A stretch of 64,000 bases of DNA from Serpula lacrymans var. lacrymans S7.9 (lineage: Eukaryota > Basidiomycota > Agaricomycetes > Boletales > Serpulaceae): NCBI RefSeq assembly GCF_000218685.1, contig NW_006763291.1:953789-1017788 (forward strand). Direction: 5' to 3'. Below are positions 12,189 to 24,118 of this stretch, piece by piece. The notes beneath the pieces were generated by a model, which was not told where the DNA came from, searched no databases, and saw only the letters and a program-made list of their open reading frames with translations. Position numbers and translations under genes: made by a program. Positions within the stretch are counted from its first letter, which is position 1; each line of letters begins with the position of its first letter.

Positions 12189-13265
12189 TCACAATTTAAT
12201 ATACAGATCTACAGGTCGGTGAAAGCCTAGATAAAGTACCATCAGAGTGTTTCAAATATTATAAGTAAGAAAAAGCCTACCTCCTTCTCCAGCACTCCCC
12301 AGATGTTGAACTGGACCAAATCCGATCGACTGCAGTATCGTTTCAAAATCCTCAGGAAGAAGCTTTAAACTTTTGGCGTTCTCTTTTAACGTCTGCACGG
12401 TAAGGATGAATAGGTAGTTATTAAGTTCAAGGAATATCGTGTCGAACCTCGTCCATCCGTTTTGCTTTTGCGTATGTATCCCAGTCCTGTGGCTCCAAGA
12501 CAAATGCACCTCCAGGCTTCAGCACATTATGCACACGATTGAAAAATTTAGTGATACCAGCATCGCCACTGTTTAGATGTATCCATTTTGAAATGGAAAA
12601 ACTACTAACAAAATCAGTAAAGGAGGAGAGGGAGAGATAAATTAAACACAGTACGCGAGAACGACGTCGTAAGGAGTATCGTCTTCCGGTATCTCATCTT
12701 GAACCCAATCTGCCGTTCTGAAGGAAACGTTGTGGGGAAAGACGTGTTTCTTGTCTGTCTGAGGTGGAATAGGCAGGGGGCCATGGACGTGCTCACAGGA
12801 AGCAGGAAAGTAGTCTGCTAGCTCATCTTCTTTCTCTGTTGATTTTCGCCGACGTTTCGTAGGGGGCTCTGCATCAGAGACACCATCGACATCGCATGTT
12901 GAGTGATCGTCAGGTGCTTGAAGACTCCATACAGTCCGACGCCTTTTCCATGCTGCCCGTATAAGGGTATCATCGATATCCACACCAATTACCCTTTGAG
13001 CACCCCATGATTGTCCTAGCTTCTTCACGTCAGTTTCGATGTATTCTCAATGTTATTTAAATAACAGGATACCTATTTCGCAAGTGACCCAACCCTCGTT
13101 ACAACCAACGTCCAAAACACGCTTTTCAGAGAAGAAACTCGTAGGAAGCAAGGCAAGGCGATGGTCGCGAATAAATGGCCGTTTGGAATAATAACTATAA
13201 GCGAATTGTTGGTTTGAGATTGGGGCGAAGGTATTGCCATATGACTTACCCATGATAGTTTCCAT
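12189..13265 (-). CDS. Bin3/MEPCE-type RNA methyltransferase
   Basis: SAM-dependent methyltransferase of the Bin3 family, whose characterised members methylate the 5' gamma-phosphate of 7SK or U6 snRNA (human MEPCE, fission yeast Bmc1). The N-terminus has the family phrase YGNTFAPISNQQFAYSYYSK. SAM motif I follows, VLDVGCNEGWVTCEI, then GVDIDDTLIRAAW, YDVVLAYCV, SISKWIHLNSGDAGI and VLKPGGAFVLEPQDW. Splicing out an intron that ends near 12204 gives the C-terminus GFHRPVDLYIKL with TGA at 12189-12191, diagnostic for Bin3. A basic, probably disordered insert (PPTKRRRKSTEKEDE) sits after motif I, as in MEPCE. Two in-frame ATGs lie at the start; MGKSYGNT is the alternative. The splice after CEI is the one junction I could not fix cleanly. 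Confidence 0.87.
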
Positions 13266-13713
13266 ACACTGGAACTGCGACGTTGGAAGGCATAACTATC
13301 CAGAGCTTAGATGTACGGTTAAACTCGAACTTGACTTCACTGTAACTCGTGTTAAGAGTGAAAGTCGCGAATTTTCAAACTCAGTATCGTCATACCGTAT
13401 GACTTTTCACTGACATACACGATGATTGCCATCAATCAATAAAAGTACGTCAAACAAAGAGGACTTTACGCAAAATACGTGCTCTAGGACAGCCATGCAA
13501 AGATCGAATCCCCAGGATGTCACTTCACTTACCTCGTGGCTAGGCTTCTATCAAGGCTTGATCCTCGATTCTATAAATGTTGGGTCCAACTACGCCCATG
13601 CTCCTTTGTACGTCTCTTAGGGTCGCTCATCGTCGCAAAGATAGAGCTCATCGCAACCCACTGACTTTCGTAGATATTATCTCTGATCTGCTCTCTCAGG
13701 AAGGATATCCAGA
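13266..13713. promoter_or_regulatory. Divergent promoter region, Bin3 gene / MYND gene 1
   Basis: 448 bp between two divergent starts. It must carry both promoters. No clear TATA or named operator was identified, and the short open frames look like chance. Confidence 0.4.
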
Positions 13714-16082
13714 ATGCCTGGCCCACGTTCAAAGGCGAAGAAAGCGAAGAAGACTCAGAAACTAGAGCCTAAGCAAGAGCTGGACAGATTTGAGCACCTC
13801 GTAGATGACATAGATGGGGCTGAGGGTTGGAATGCCATCGTCAGTATTCTTTGCGACTACTTCCAGTTACCTGGTAAGAGACCCATCTATACGCCGGTGT
13901 AGAGCGTAAGGGCCTGATTTCTTCTATTCATAGACCTCACAACACGAAGTGGACTGAAGAAACTATTCACCAACTTTGACGTGTTCTACCGTCGTCTAGA
14001 TAATGCCTATGAGGCAAATATAGAAAACGATAAAATGACCGGAGGTATTATAGGCATCTTTACGAAGATGTGTGCAGACTCTATTCTTCGGACCAAGTTA
14101 TTTGAGAAAGGTTGGTGTTTAGCTGGAGTCCTTAACTAGCTGTACTTACGAATTCCTGTCATCATAGGTCTGTTAATGAAAATCATGCCGTTGATTAACA
14201 AGCCGTTATGTCGTCATTTGGCACTGCGAGCCCTCACTACTGTTACACATCACGGAGGCGCTGAAGTGCGCAGAGAGATCGCGGTGCAGGCTACACCCAC
14301 TCTCCTTGGTGTACTCCAGGACTATCCTGACGATCTCAAAGCCGCAGAGCTTGCAATTAGGACGCTGGCTCACTCGATCGGGTCCCTCATAAACGTCGCC
14401 GATAAACCGGATATCAAAGATATCAAACGGCTGAATGTTCCAACTATGATACGTCTTGTCACAGGTTTCGTACGACGACCAGGTGTCACCGTCGTATTAG
14501 TGCACCATGCCATAGAGTTGCTCACTCATCCGACTCTTCATTTCTGGAAAGACTGCAAAGCATATCTTCCAATGGTATCCTTACTCGTTGCGTCTTTGCG
14601 TAGCACTGATCTACTGGTCCGCTCCATGGCTCTGGGTGGCTTACTTCGCCTCGAGGCAGGCGCAGCCGAGGTTGACCAGCGGTTCAATGACCCACAGAAA
14701 TTCATCGCATCCATACGACGTAAATTCCCCCAACATCTCTCAGACATCATGATGAACTATGGCCCAGACCGGTGTGACATATCGCTAACTCTCTACTCAT
14801 ACGTCGACAACCAGGATGCTTTCATGCAATACGCGCAGGATCAGGATCTGTATGCGCTGGCCAAGAAGCTCGCTGGGTTCATAACTAAAAATGAATTCTC
14901 TATAACGGATGGTGGATTTCAGACTCAAAACCCGCATACAGGAAGAATGGAGGAGATGGACTTAGGTCTCCCCTTTAAGAGATGGGCGGATGCGCTACCA
15001 CATTGTGCCAAGATTATTCGCGAAAAGGGATGTGTAGGAGAAGAAGATTTAGCAGATATGCTCGATATGAAGCATTTTGTCATCAAATCTCGTATTCCCG
15101 AAGCAGTTGCTCTGGCGAGAAAAGCTATAGAGCGCAACCCGAGATTTCCCTATTTCTACTACATTATCACGCTAGGAACAGAGATTGAGGAGGGCTTGCG
15201 CTTTGCAAAGAAAGGTATGAAGTGCAAAAACATCACTCCCTTCGTACGCTTTGCCATGATGCAGCGTGCTGTGGAAATCGCTGGTGATTTAGGTGTTTGT
15301 CGTCTGCTAGAGGCGCAACCTGGTGACCAGAAGTGGGAAGAGGGTATTGCATTCATCGTGAGCTCGTTGGATGATGCCAAAACGTACATATCGGAGGCCC
15401 CGCCTGATGCAAGACATATGAAGAATGTGCTGTACTGGTACATTGTACTGACTCTTGTCGTCAAGGGGCCGAGCATGTCTCCTGGCCTAACAGAGCTACA
15501 GGTTTGCCCACCAATGTTGGCATCGATTTCTTCGCGGTGGGCTAACGATAGAAGCAACAGGATGCAATCCACAAACTCCAGACTGCCGACGAGTTTGGAA
15601 TATTTTCGGGAACTATACCGCCCAACACGCAACTTCGGTTGACGCAGCAAACAGTAGTGAAACTTTACTCTTCTGCCACAGAAGAGTGGGGGCCCGTCAT
15701 CGCACATTTTGACAGCCTAGCTGCTTATGACAGTGACCATCAGGGGCAGTCTGTTATCTCCGCTGAAAAGGCCGAAGACGACCTAGCTGCATGGTTGGAC
15801 GAGATGCGCCTTGATGATGGTGCACAGGATGAAAGCTGCATTGCACGATGCTCACACCCCAGGATAAGAGCGAACAGCGTGGAACTATACAGATGTTCTT
15901 ATTGTGGAAATCCTAGTGCGGTGTTGAGGAAGTGCAGTGGGTGTGCAAAGGCCAGGTAAGAGTATTCTCTCAGATTTAGGGTTTAGACACATGGACCTCC
16001 GGAAATACTTCATTTCAGATACTGCGACAATTCTTGTCAGAAATCCCATTGGAGTGAACATAAGATTGCGTGCAAGGTCTGA
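13714..16082 (+). CDS. MYND-finger protein with helical-repeat body, copy 1
   Basis: Function unknown. Start MPGPRSKAKKAKKTQK (basic tail). Exon 1 splices to LTTRSGLKKLF and then to a long exon at about 14168-15500. The body is alpha-helical and ARM/HEAT-like (LALRALTTVTHHGGAEVRRE, MALGGLLRLE), with a later part that looks like a small helical repeat. The C-terminus is a MYND zinc finger split by an intron: CSYCGNPSAVLRKCSGCAKAR joined to YCDNSCQKSHWSEHKIAC, keeping the C/C/C/C/C/C/H/C order. MYND domains usually bind proline-rich protein partners. Stop TGA at 16080-16082. A close paralogue follows 550 bp downstream in the same orientation. The MYND call is secure; the role is not known. Confidence 0.85.
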
Positions 16083-16634
16083 CAGGTGATGGTGATACTA
16101 GTCTCCAAGTAAGTACTGTCAGTCATGCTTGCTGTTACAGTACAGGTGGATAGCCGATAATCTCCTTCTAAAGATTATCGATGATCGTTCGGTATATTTC
16201 TTTCTAAGTGGTCATTCCGCTGGTTGAACAAGCAAGCAAGCTGATACATCATGTTTCAAAACCTTCCTGTTGTAAAATATTTCGTTGTATTAATGTACAT
16301 CCACCTGCCATCCTGAGCGCTGTGCAGACTTGAAACTCAGTGGCTCCACGCATACTTACACTACAACCGTCACAAGCAGAGGATGCTTCCGACACCACTG
16401 TAAATATATCAGTCCCCAAAGAATATGGCATCAGGAAAACCGCACCGATGCACGGTCTGTGGCCATGGTGTGCTACTCCACCGCACTTTGTGGGCCGGCC
16501 GACATAGGTGACTTTACGTTTGAGCTAAATTCCATTTAGGGTCACGATTCACGACCTCGCAACACTCTTTGTACGTCTGACTCGTGGGGCTACTGTTCAG
16601 GCAACAAAAACTGCGTCTAACGCGCAAACCTAAC
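16083..16634. other. Spacer between the two MYND paralogues
   Basis: 552 bp separating the tandem genes, presumably the 3' end of copy 1 and the promoter of copy 2. No coding frame recognised. Confidence 0.4.
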
Positions 16635-19009
16635 ATGCCTGGTCCGCGTTCAAAGGGAAAGAAAACAAAGCAGACGAAGGGGAGCTCGACACCCAATCTC
16701 GAACAGGGTAGATTTGGGCATCTTGTAGATGATATCGATGGGGCCGATGGATGGAATGCTGTAGTCAACGTTCTTTGCGACTACTTTCAGTTGCCTGGTA
16801 AGAGATCTATTTTTTCGTTTTGCATAGAGAGCGTCACACCGAAGAATACTCATAGACTCATAGACCTCACAACACGAAGTGGGCTGAAAAAGATCTTCGC
16901 CAACTTCGATACTTTTTACCAGCGTCTGGATGACGCGTATATCGCCAATGTAGGAAACGAGAAAGTCACAGGAGGTATTGTTGGCATTTACACAAAGATG
17001 TGTGCAGACTCTATCCTTCGAACCAAATTGTTTGAGAAAGGTTGGTGTCGTGTGCTAACCGGAGCTTCGTATCAACTCTGCTCATGAACTCATATCACCA
17101 TAGGCCTTCTCTTGAAGATCATGCCCTTGGTTAGTAAACCAACCAGTCATCATTTAGCATTGCGGGCACTCACCACTGTCACTCATCATGGCGGAATGGA
17201 CGTACGAAAAGAAATTGGCCTCAAAGCTACTCCTGTCCTTCTTAGTGCTCTCCAAAACCATCCCGAGGATCTCAAAGCTGCAGAGCTTATAGTCTCTACT
17301 TTAGCTCACTCTTTTGGGTCAATCCTCAATGAGGTCAATAAACCCAGTACTAAAGATATCAAACAACTAAATGTGCCAACCATGATCCGCTTAGTAACGG
17401 ATCTTCTACGAAAACCAGGAATCAGCACCCAATTACTAGATCATGCCGTCGAGCTAATTACCCAACCCACTTTGCATTGCTGGAAAGACTGCAAAGAGTA
17501 CCCTCCAATGATCTCCTTGCTTGTGGGTTTGTTGCGCAGTACCGATCTCTCTCTCCGTTGTATGGCGCTGGGCGGCTTACTTCGTTTGGAGGGAAGTATA
17601 GCTGAGGATGACACGCGGTTCCGTGACCCACAAAAGTTGATTGCAGCTGTACAGCGCGAGCTCCCCCAACATCTAGCGAAAATCATAATGAACTATGGCC
17701 ATGATCAATCCGAGACAACGCTTACACTCGGCTCGTATGTTGATAACCAGAAGACTTTTATGCAATATGTACAAGATCGAGATCTGTATGCGCTGGGAAC
17801 GAAATTCGCTAGCTTCATCACCGGGACTGAATTTTCCATTGCTGATGGGATGTTTCAGACTCAGGATCCACACACCGGAAGGATGGAGGAAATTGATTTA
17901 GGTCTTCCGTTCAAAAGGTGGGCTGATGCGCTACCACACTGTGCCAAAGTGATTCGCGAGAAAGGTCGTGCAGGAGAAGAAGATTGGGCAGATATGCTTG
18001 AAATAAAACATCATATGATGAGATCCCGCGTATCCGAAGCTGTCGTCCTCGCAAAGAAGGCCGTAGAGCGCAACCCGAAATTCCCATACTTCCACTACGT
18101 GATTACGCTGGGTGCAGACGTCGAAGCAGGATTACGCGCCGCAAAGAAAGGAATGAAATGCAAGAAGATAACTCCATTCTTGCGGTTTGCAATGATGTGT
18201 CGTGCAGTAGCAATTGCAGGCAATTTGGGAGTTTGTCGTTTACAAGAGGGGCGGCCGGGTGACCAGAAGTGGGAGGAAGGTGTTGCATTCCTTGTCAGTG
18301 CCCTGGAAGATGCCAAAACCTACGTGTCACAGGCCCCACCCGATGGAAGGCATATGAAGAACGTTTTATACTGGTACATTGTACTGACTCTTGCCTTCGA
18401 AGGGCCAAACATGTCTCCCAATCTCTCAGCATTGCAGGTAGGCTTTCACAAGTACTTCCTTGGATTCGATCACGATGGATAACCGGGATACTTGCAGGAT
18501 TCCCTGCGGAAACTCCAAATTGCAGACGAGTTTGAATCAATTATGGCAGGTCCACCACCCAAAACACAGCTCCGTCTGGCACAGCAGAATATAGTGAAAT
18601 CTTACGGGCCCGCAACAAAAGAATGGAGTTCTGCCGTCGCTTATTTCGATTCACTAGCAGTCACAGGCCCTGAAGGACATTCTGTTATCTCCACCGACAA
18701 AGCTGAAGATGACCTGTCGACATGGCTGGACGAAATGCGCCTTGACAATGGTGCACTGGAAGAACCCCACCCTACACGGTGCTCGCACCCCAAAGTAAGC
18801 CCTAACAGCGTGGAACTATACCGTTGCTCGTACTGCACGAACCCAAGTGCGGTGTTGAAGAAGTGCAGTGGATGTACAAAGGCCAGGTAGGAAATAGCAG
18901 AATTCTCACCAGTTCAAGACTTATAAATCGATTTGTCTATATCAGGTACTGCGATAGTTCTTGTCAGAAATCTCATTGGAGCGACCACAAGGCTGTGTGC
19001 AAATCTTGA
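16635..19009 (+). CDS. MYND-finger protein with helical-repeat body, copy 2
   Basis: Paralogue of the preceding gene with the same exon plan and similar length. Start MPGPRSKGKKTKQTKG, then a first-exon tail FGHLVDDIDGADGWNAV that matches copy 1 closely. The long exon 17104-18435 carries the helical body (MALGGLLRLEGSIAEDD, LPFKRWADALPHCAK). The final exons give the MYND finger CSYCTNPSAVLKKCSGCTKAR joined to YCDSSCQKSHWSDHKAVC, with stop TGA ending at 19009. Zinc-ligand positions are conserved with copy 1, while the linker before the finger is more diverged, so both copies look functional. Function unknown; tandem duplication is the evident origin. Confidence 0.85.
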
Positions 19010-19166
19010 GTGTCAAATTTTTTTGAAGAGGCACAGGCGAGAGCCGGTACTTTCAAGTATGAACATCACTTCTTATCTTGTAAAAATATTAATGTAATTA
19101 ACTGTAAAACAAACTTACTTATACAATACCCTTCTACGAAGACTTTCCTCTAAGTCAGTTCCGGCT

Positions 19167-20101
19167 TTAAACTCTCCTACGTTTGGTTGATTTACTGGCC
19201 TCCAAAGCGTCTTCCTTTCTATTTTCAACTCTTCTCAAAAACTCTACTTTCTCTAAATATCCGCCACCGCGGCGATTAGCTTCAAGTTCATCTTTCATTC
19301 CTGTTCCAAGCTCGGAGTTAACATGCGTTCGCCAATCCATGGCAGATTTATCCAGAGTAGTCAGCTTTTTCGCTTTCTGGGCACCTGGCGTTGGAAGTCC
19401 AGCTAGTGTTGTGCGTTTCCGTGGACCAGGACGTTTAGGCGGTAGAGTCGCTGATGGCGATGATGGTGAGCTAGAAGCAGGTACACTTGCTGCAATGATT
19501 GCAATGCCTGGGTCTTCGCGGTCACACATCGAGGCGTCAGTGGACTCTGTGGTGGGTCGGCTAGTAACATCGTTTGGTGGGCTCCATAGGGGCCATTTCT
19601 TTGCGTCTGCCGAATCTTCGGGAACCTGTAGTATTTCCCTTGAAGAAGCTTAGATCACACCAAACAAAATATATGAATTTCATCTTACACAACTTCTTTT
19701 CCTGCAAAGAGATAACGCTTCTCGACTTTGACGAGCTTTTTTGGTGGCTCCTCTACTTTGATTGCTGTAGAGTTTGATACAGATGCCTGGAAATCAGCCC
19801 ATAATGCCTCTCTATCCCTACATTTCATGATTTGATTCGTTAGAATCAGTCATTTAAATGATGAAAAAAATGAACCTTTTCTTACGTGCCTGCTCTTCTT
19901 CGCTTTCAGGTTCATTCAGTTTCACACGTTTGGCCTCTGGACTTTCATCGTCTGAGGATTCGGAATCTAATGAAGTCCGCATAGATAAGTTGTGTGTGAC
20001 TCGCATTGCAGAATCGTGAACTGACCATCTTCAACAGGTGGAACGTAATCGTCGTCTTCGGAATCGGAGTCGTCGCGTAGTGGAGGTGGAGGAGCAGCCA
20101 T
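19167..20101 (-). CDS. SWC5: SWC5, SWR1-complex BCNT-domain protein
   Basis: Subunit of the SWR1 chromatin remodeller, which exchanges H2A for H2A.Z. The N-terminus is an acidic Ser/Asp/Glu stretch (RDDSDSEDDDYVPPVEDGQ), typical of histone-binding SWC5/CFDP1. The C-terminus has the BCNT signature LDKSAMDWRTHVNSE, followed by MKDELEANRRGGGYLEKVEF and a basic end KSTKRRRV. The start at 20101 (MAAPPPPLRDD) is preferred over an upstream in-frame ATG because it begins the acidic domain directly. At least two introns lie in the 5' half. The gene is divergent from the SRA-domain gene, 259 bp away. Confidence 0.88.
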
Positions 20102-20360
20102 TATTTTGCTATATTTGCAAGCGTTGTTCTCAGAAGCTCTAGGACAATAAGTCAAAGCAAGTCCAAATAAGGCGTCACGCGTACGTTCCCACGCATATCA
20201 ACTTCTCCGTATTAGGTATTGGGCTTAAACGAACAATCAGATTTAAAGTACTCTTTCATTCAATTTTCGTTGCTATTTCTTTCTTCTATAGTCTCTGCTC
20301 ACTGCAGTTCCTCAGTCTCAATTCTTCTTACTTTTTTATATTTTATATTTTCACTTCAAT
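20102..20360. promoter_or_regulatory. Compact bidirectional promoter, SWC5 / SRA gene
   Basis: Only 259 bp separate the two start codons, so transcription of both chromatin genes must start from this stretch. A pyrimidine-rich tract (about 20255-20330) and an A/T-rich run (20331-20355) precede the plus-strand start, as is common at basidiomycete starts. Confidence 0.55.
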
Positions 20361-21903
20361 ATGTGTGACTACGAAAAAGAACGCGCTGCTAACATTGAGC
20401 GCAATAAAGCACTCTTGGACGGGCTTGGACTTGGTGGTAAAGATAAACAGCTTTTCGAATCCAAGGCGAAACCAAAGAAAAAAGTTGTCAAGTCAAGTAG
20501 GAAGCGAAAGCTTGAAGACCTAGATCACGGATTCCCGAAAAAAGCACCCCGGTTCGAGGTGGCTCCCGCTGAAATGGAAACGCGACGCAGCCAAAGAAAC
20601 ATCGGCAAAGTTGTCGACTATAACGCGGAGAACTTAGGTGGTTTACCCGTTGCTGTTTCTCTACGTGCAAGCAGAAAGAAAAGTGGACCAACAGGCAGAG
20701 AGAGTGGCAAAAGGACACAAGATCCGTAAGTCGACTATGCCCTATTGTGTTTAATCATTTTTTTTGAGAAAAAGTTCAGTAAGGTGTACGGAAGTATACC
20801 TGGTATCAAAGTGGGGACGTGGTGGCCAACCAGGTACGTGAAAATGGAACCCATAGGTAGTAACACTCACTCACTATGATTTATAGGCAAGGTTGCAGCG
20901 CTGATGCCGTCCACGCGTTAGTAGTTTCATTATCTCATATCAGCTACTGAAAACGCGTCTTATTCAGTCCATGGGTTGCTGGTATATCAGCTGGTCCACA
21001 AGGCGCGTACTCAGTCGCGCTTTCTGGTGGCTACGACGACGACGTGGATCTTGGATATGCATTGCAAGTTATTTTCATTCTTGATACACACCATCTTGAG
21101 CTAAAATGTGGACCTTTGTCCTTTGTTGAATTAGCACGTACACCGGATCAGGTAAGTTACTGCCTACTTGCTGTGTCCCATGACAGCGGTAAAACCAGTT
21201 ACTTTCATCGCTATAGGTGGCAGAGACTTGAAGGGCACAAAGGCCAATCCCAAAAACGTCTGTCCTGACTCTTCGGATACTCGCATGTTATATATTGACA
21301 TTTTCTGCATCAGCTGCGCACTGCTCCCCAAAGCTCTGATCAAACGTTCGAAAATCACTTCAATAAAGCATTGAAGGTTGCCGTTGCGCTATTCTACTTT
21401 CGATTATTTCTAAACTGAGTTTGTTCAGAAATCTGCAGAGACGAGAAAACCCGTGCGGGTGATCCGAGGCTATAAAGCAATGTCTTCATTCGCGCCTAAG
21501 GAAGGGTGAGTCGGTTTATGACCTCTCCAAAATAGCATTCATTTAAGCTTCATCCAGATATCGCTACGATGGTCTCTACGTCGTCCAAAAGGTAAGCCGT
21601 ACTCCAACTACCATCATTTTTGAGCTCAAGTTCATCAATTCGAACTAGGCATGGATAGAACAAGGTCTCAATCCCGGCGGCTATTTAGTTTGTAAATTCG
21701 CTTTCCTTGTAAGTGTTTTAGTATCAAAAAAATTCTCACCTCTGTTGAGCTCTTCTCCTTAGAGCTTACCTGAGCAAGGTCCTTTGCCTGTGAGAAGCGA
21801 TGATGAGGAAGATGGCAGTGATGACAACGATGCGGATGCCGATGCAGAAGATGCGAGTCCTGCTGACGCTGATTCCAACGGTGATGTTGATGAAGAAAGT
21901 TGA
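20361..21903 (+). CDS. SRA-YDG domain protein
   Basis: Member of the SET- and RING-associated (SRA) family, whose animal and plant members flip out and bind 5-methylcytosine. The lysine-rich N-terminal half (KAKPKKKVVKSSRKRKLEDL) looks like a nuclear-localising, DNA-contacting tail. The SRA domain is assembled over several short exons: YGSIPGIKVGTWW, then HAPWVAGISAGPQGAYSVAL, GGYDDDVDLGYA, GGRDLKGTKANPKN, FENHFNKALK, VRVIRGYK and YRYDGLYVVQKAWIEQG. The C-terminus is strongly acidic. No RING, PHD or SET domain is present, so this is a stand-alone SRA protein of the kind seen in many mushrooms. Possible roles are reading methylated DNA or guiding silencing; these are inferred from the family only. 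Confidence 0.9.
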
Positions 21904-22438
21904 TATATAGTAGCTTGTCAAGGCACCTTGACCGCCGTTTGTATTTCAAGCGTCTGCATTTAGGGCGAGAAATTTATTGCAGGTATAGGTATATGCGTGT
22001 ATAAATGCTGTGTACTACTGAACTTTATGATACCAGTAAATAGTTGCTCTCGATAGAACATCATGCTTTGCTCTCATGTAGTCTTGCTACATCTCTTGGT
22101 ATAACTACGTTGAGGCTGATGATATATTGCTAAATCAGTTTTCTCAAATTATGAACGAACTTCTATTCCTGGAAAAGCACTCTGAAATATTTCTTAACAA
22201 AGAATTTCTTATTACTGCCCTTAACCTAATACATGAAAACTAATGAAAACAGATGCATCGAGCAAATATGGAAAATCGAAAAGCTATATAGCATACGAGA
22301 AAAACAGACATCGATAAAAACCACCCAGTGGATCACACGATTCAATCGGTCGAGTCTGCGCTACGGATAGCTACAAATCAAGCAGCCAACCGTGCAGGAG
22401 TTGTGGTTATACAGCAAAATCTTGAAGCAAGACGTTGT
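21904..22438. other. Convergent spacer, SRA gene / chitinase
   Basis: 535 bp of A/T-rich tail-to-tail sequence. No gene or repeat noticed. Confidence 0.5.
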
Positions 22439-24118
22439 CTAGCAAGTGTCGTTGTTGTCCTCGATGCCGATAGCATTGCTTATCGCATCGAGCAAGATGT
22501 CGTTACTGTCACCGGCAGCTTCGAACATGGCGAAGCCGCGCAGGCCAGCCTGATTTATGTATGCGCCCTTGGCAGCTGTAAGAACGAGGTGAATGAGTCA
22601 ACATGCGCCTTTCCAGAAGTAAAATAAATAAATCGTTCTCACCAAATGAGCGTGCGTCATCGTAAGAAATCATGACGTTGGATGTGGAATTGTAAACATA
22701 AGGCTGCACAAAATCAGTCAAATTTAACCCTGGCCAAAATTGTCGGAGGAAAACTTACTGTCTGACTGCATTCGTCGAATCTGTAATCGATACCAGGAGC
22801 GGCGGTTCCATTGGCGGTCAAGAAGCCATTCTCGATCATGCCGAAGAACTCGTATGTGCCTCCAGGCTGGGTGTAGGGAGCACCACACACGTCGGATCCA
22901 GTTGCAGGTTGGGCCCAAGCATCACCCGCAGGCTGGAGAGCGGCGTTGAATGGAGGGAACGATTCGTTGGCATTCGCAGCACTAACGTCGAAGCTGTGTC
23001 CATAGGCTGCGACCCCCAGAACGATCTGGTTGGCGGGGAAACCAGCAGTGGTCCAAGCTTTCACGGCGGAGACGGCTGAGCCTTGCTGGTCTGCAGTAGG
23101 TGCGCAAGTGTCGTTAAGGGGAGAGTTGGGTCCTACTGCAGTGCTCCAGTTACCCCAGATGTCATAGTTCATGATTTCTGAAAGATGGTGAGATGGATGA
23201 ATAACTATCCAGATAGATGGAAAAGCGGTGCATACCGATGTAATCGAGAACCTGAGCGTACTGTGAGACATCTGTCAGGGGTTGACCATCGGAGCCAACC
23301 CAGGGAGTGATGGAGACAGCGGCAGAGAGAGTGAGGTTCTTAGCTTCGGGCTGTGCTCGCAGTTGCTGGAGGAAGGAGAGGAAGTTGGCACTGTCGGTGT
23401 CAGAAATGGCGTTACAGCCGATGCCTTGCTTTGCGGGATATTCCCAGCTAGAGAAAGTGCGGTTAAACAAACAAGGTAGCGGTATAGACATCAAAATGAG
23501 ACATACTCAAAGTCAAGACCATCGAGGTCGTATTGTTTCACGAGAGCGAGCAGACCCTGGATAAAGTCAGAGGTAGTGCTGTTGGAAGATACTGCAGTCG
23601 AATAGAACAGAGAGCCTCCCCAGCCTCCTACTGTGAGCAACGCATCGACACCCTAAGGTTCTGGTAAGACACTGTTCCATGATATTAAAATGTACGTTAT
23701 CCTTACGTTCTGGTGAGCGGCGCTGACGAAGCGGGGCAATATTGCCTGATCAGAGGATGCGACTTCAACGTAAGGGGAGGAGGTTGTAGTGGTACTACAG
23801 TATTGTTAGCATCCCAATCGAAGCCACTCACATAACATAAATTACTCACGCAAAACCATAGGTCATAGAGCTATATTTTGTCCAGCTGACATTCTCTGGT
23901 GGGAAATACTCGGCGTGGTAACCAGCATACCAGGCGGTTACGACGACATCGTCGTTGCTGCCGTTGGTGGCCTTTCCGGGGAGAGTAGAACTACCTGTGG
24001 ATGTTGGGCTCGGGGTCGGGGTTACGGTGGCACTGCTCGTCGTGGGCCTAATACGGCAAGTTGGTGCTGCTGCTACGAACGGCAGGGCGATCAAAGACAA
24101 AAGGGAGATGGGCAACAT
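22439..24118 (-). CDS. Secreted GH18 chitinase
   Basis: Class V chitinase that hydrolyses chitin beta-1,4 bonds in wall turnover, autolysis or attack on other fungi. Signal peptide MLPISLLSLIALPFVAAAP, then a Thr/Ser/Pro linker, then the GH18 barrel: VVTAWYAGYHAEYFPPENV, VDALLTVGGWGGS and the catalytic motif LDGLDFDWEYP (near 23425-23540 across an intron), with the DxxDxDxE residues all present. Later segments IMNYDIWGNWS, LGVAAYGHSF and GLRGFAMFEAAGD are typical of the family. The stop TAG lies at 22439-22441 after a C-terminal EDNNDTC. No chitin-binding module is seen. About five short introns. It lies alone, with a long 5' region. Confidence 0.92.

Noticed and set aside
13490..13530. Sequence resembling a tRNA B-box (ATCGAATCCCC)
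   Set aside because: Does not match GGTTCGANTCC well and no acceptor stem or A-box could be paired around it.
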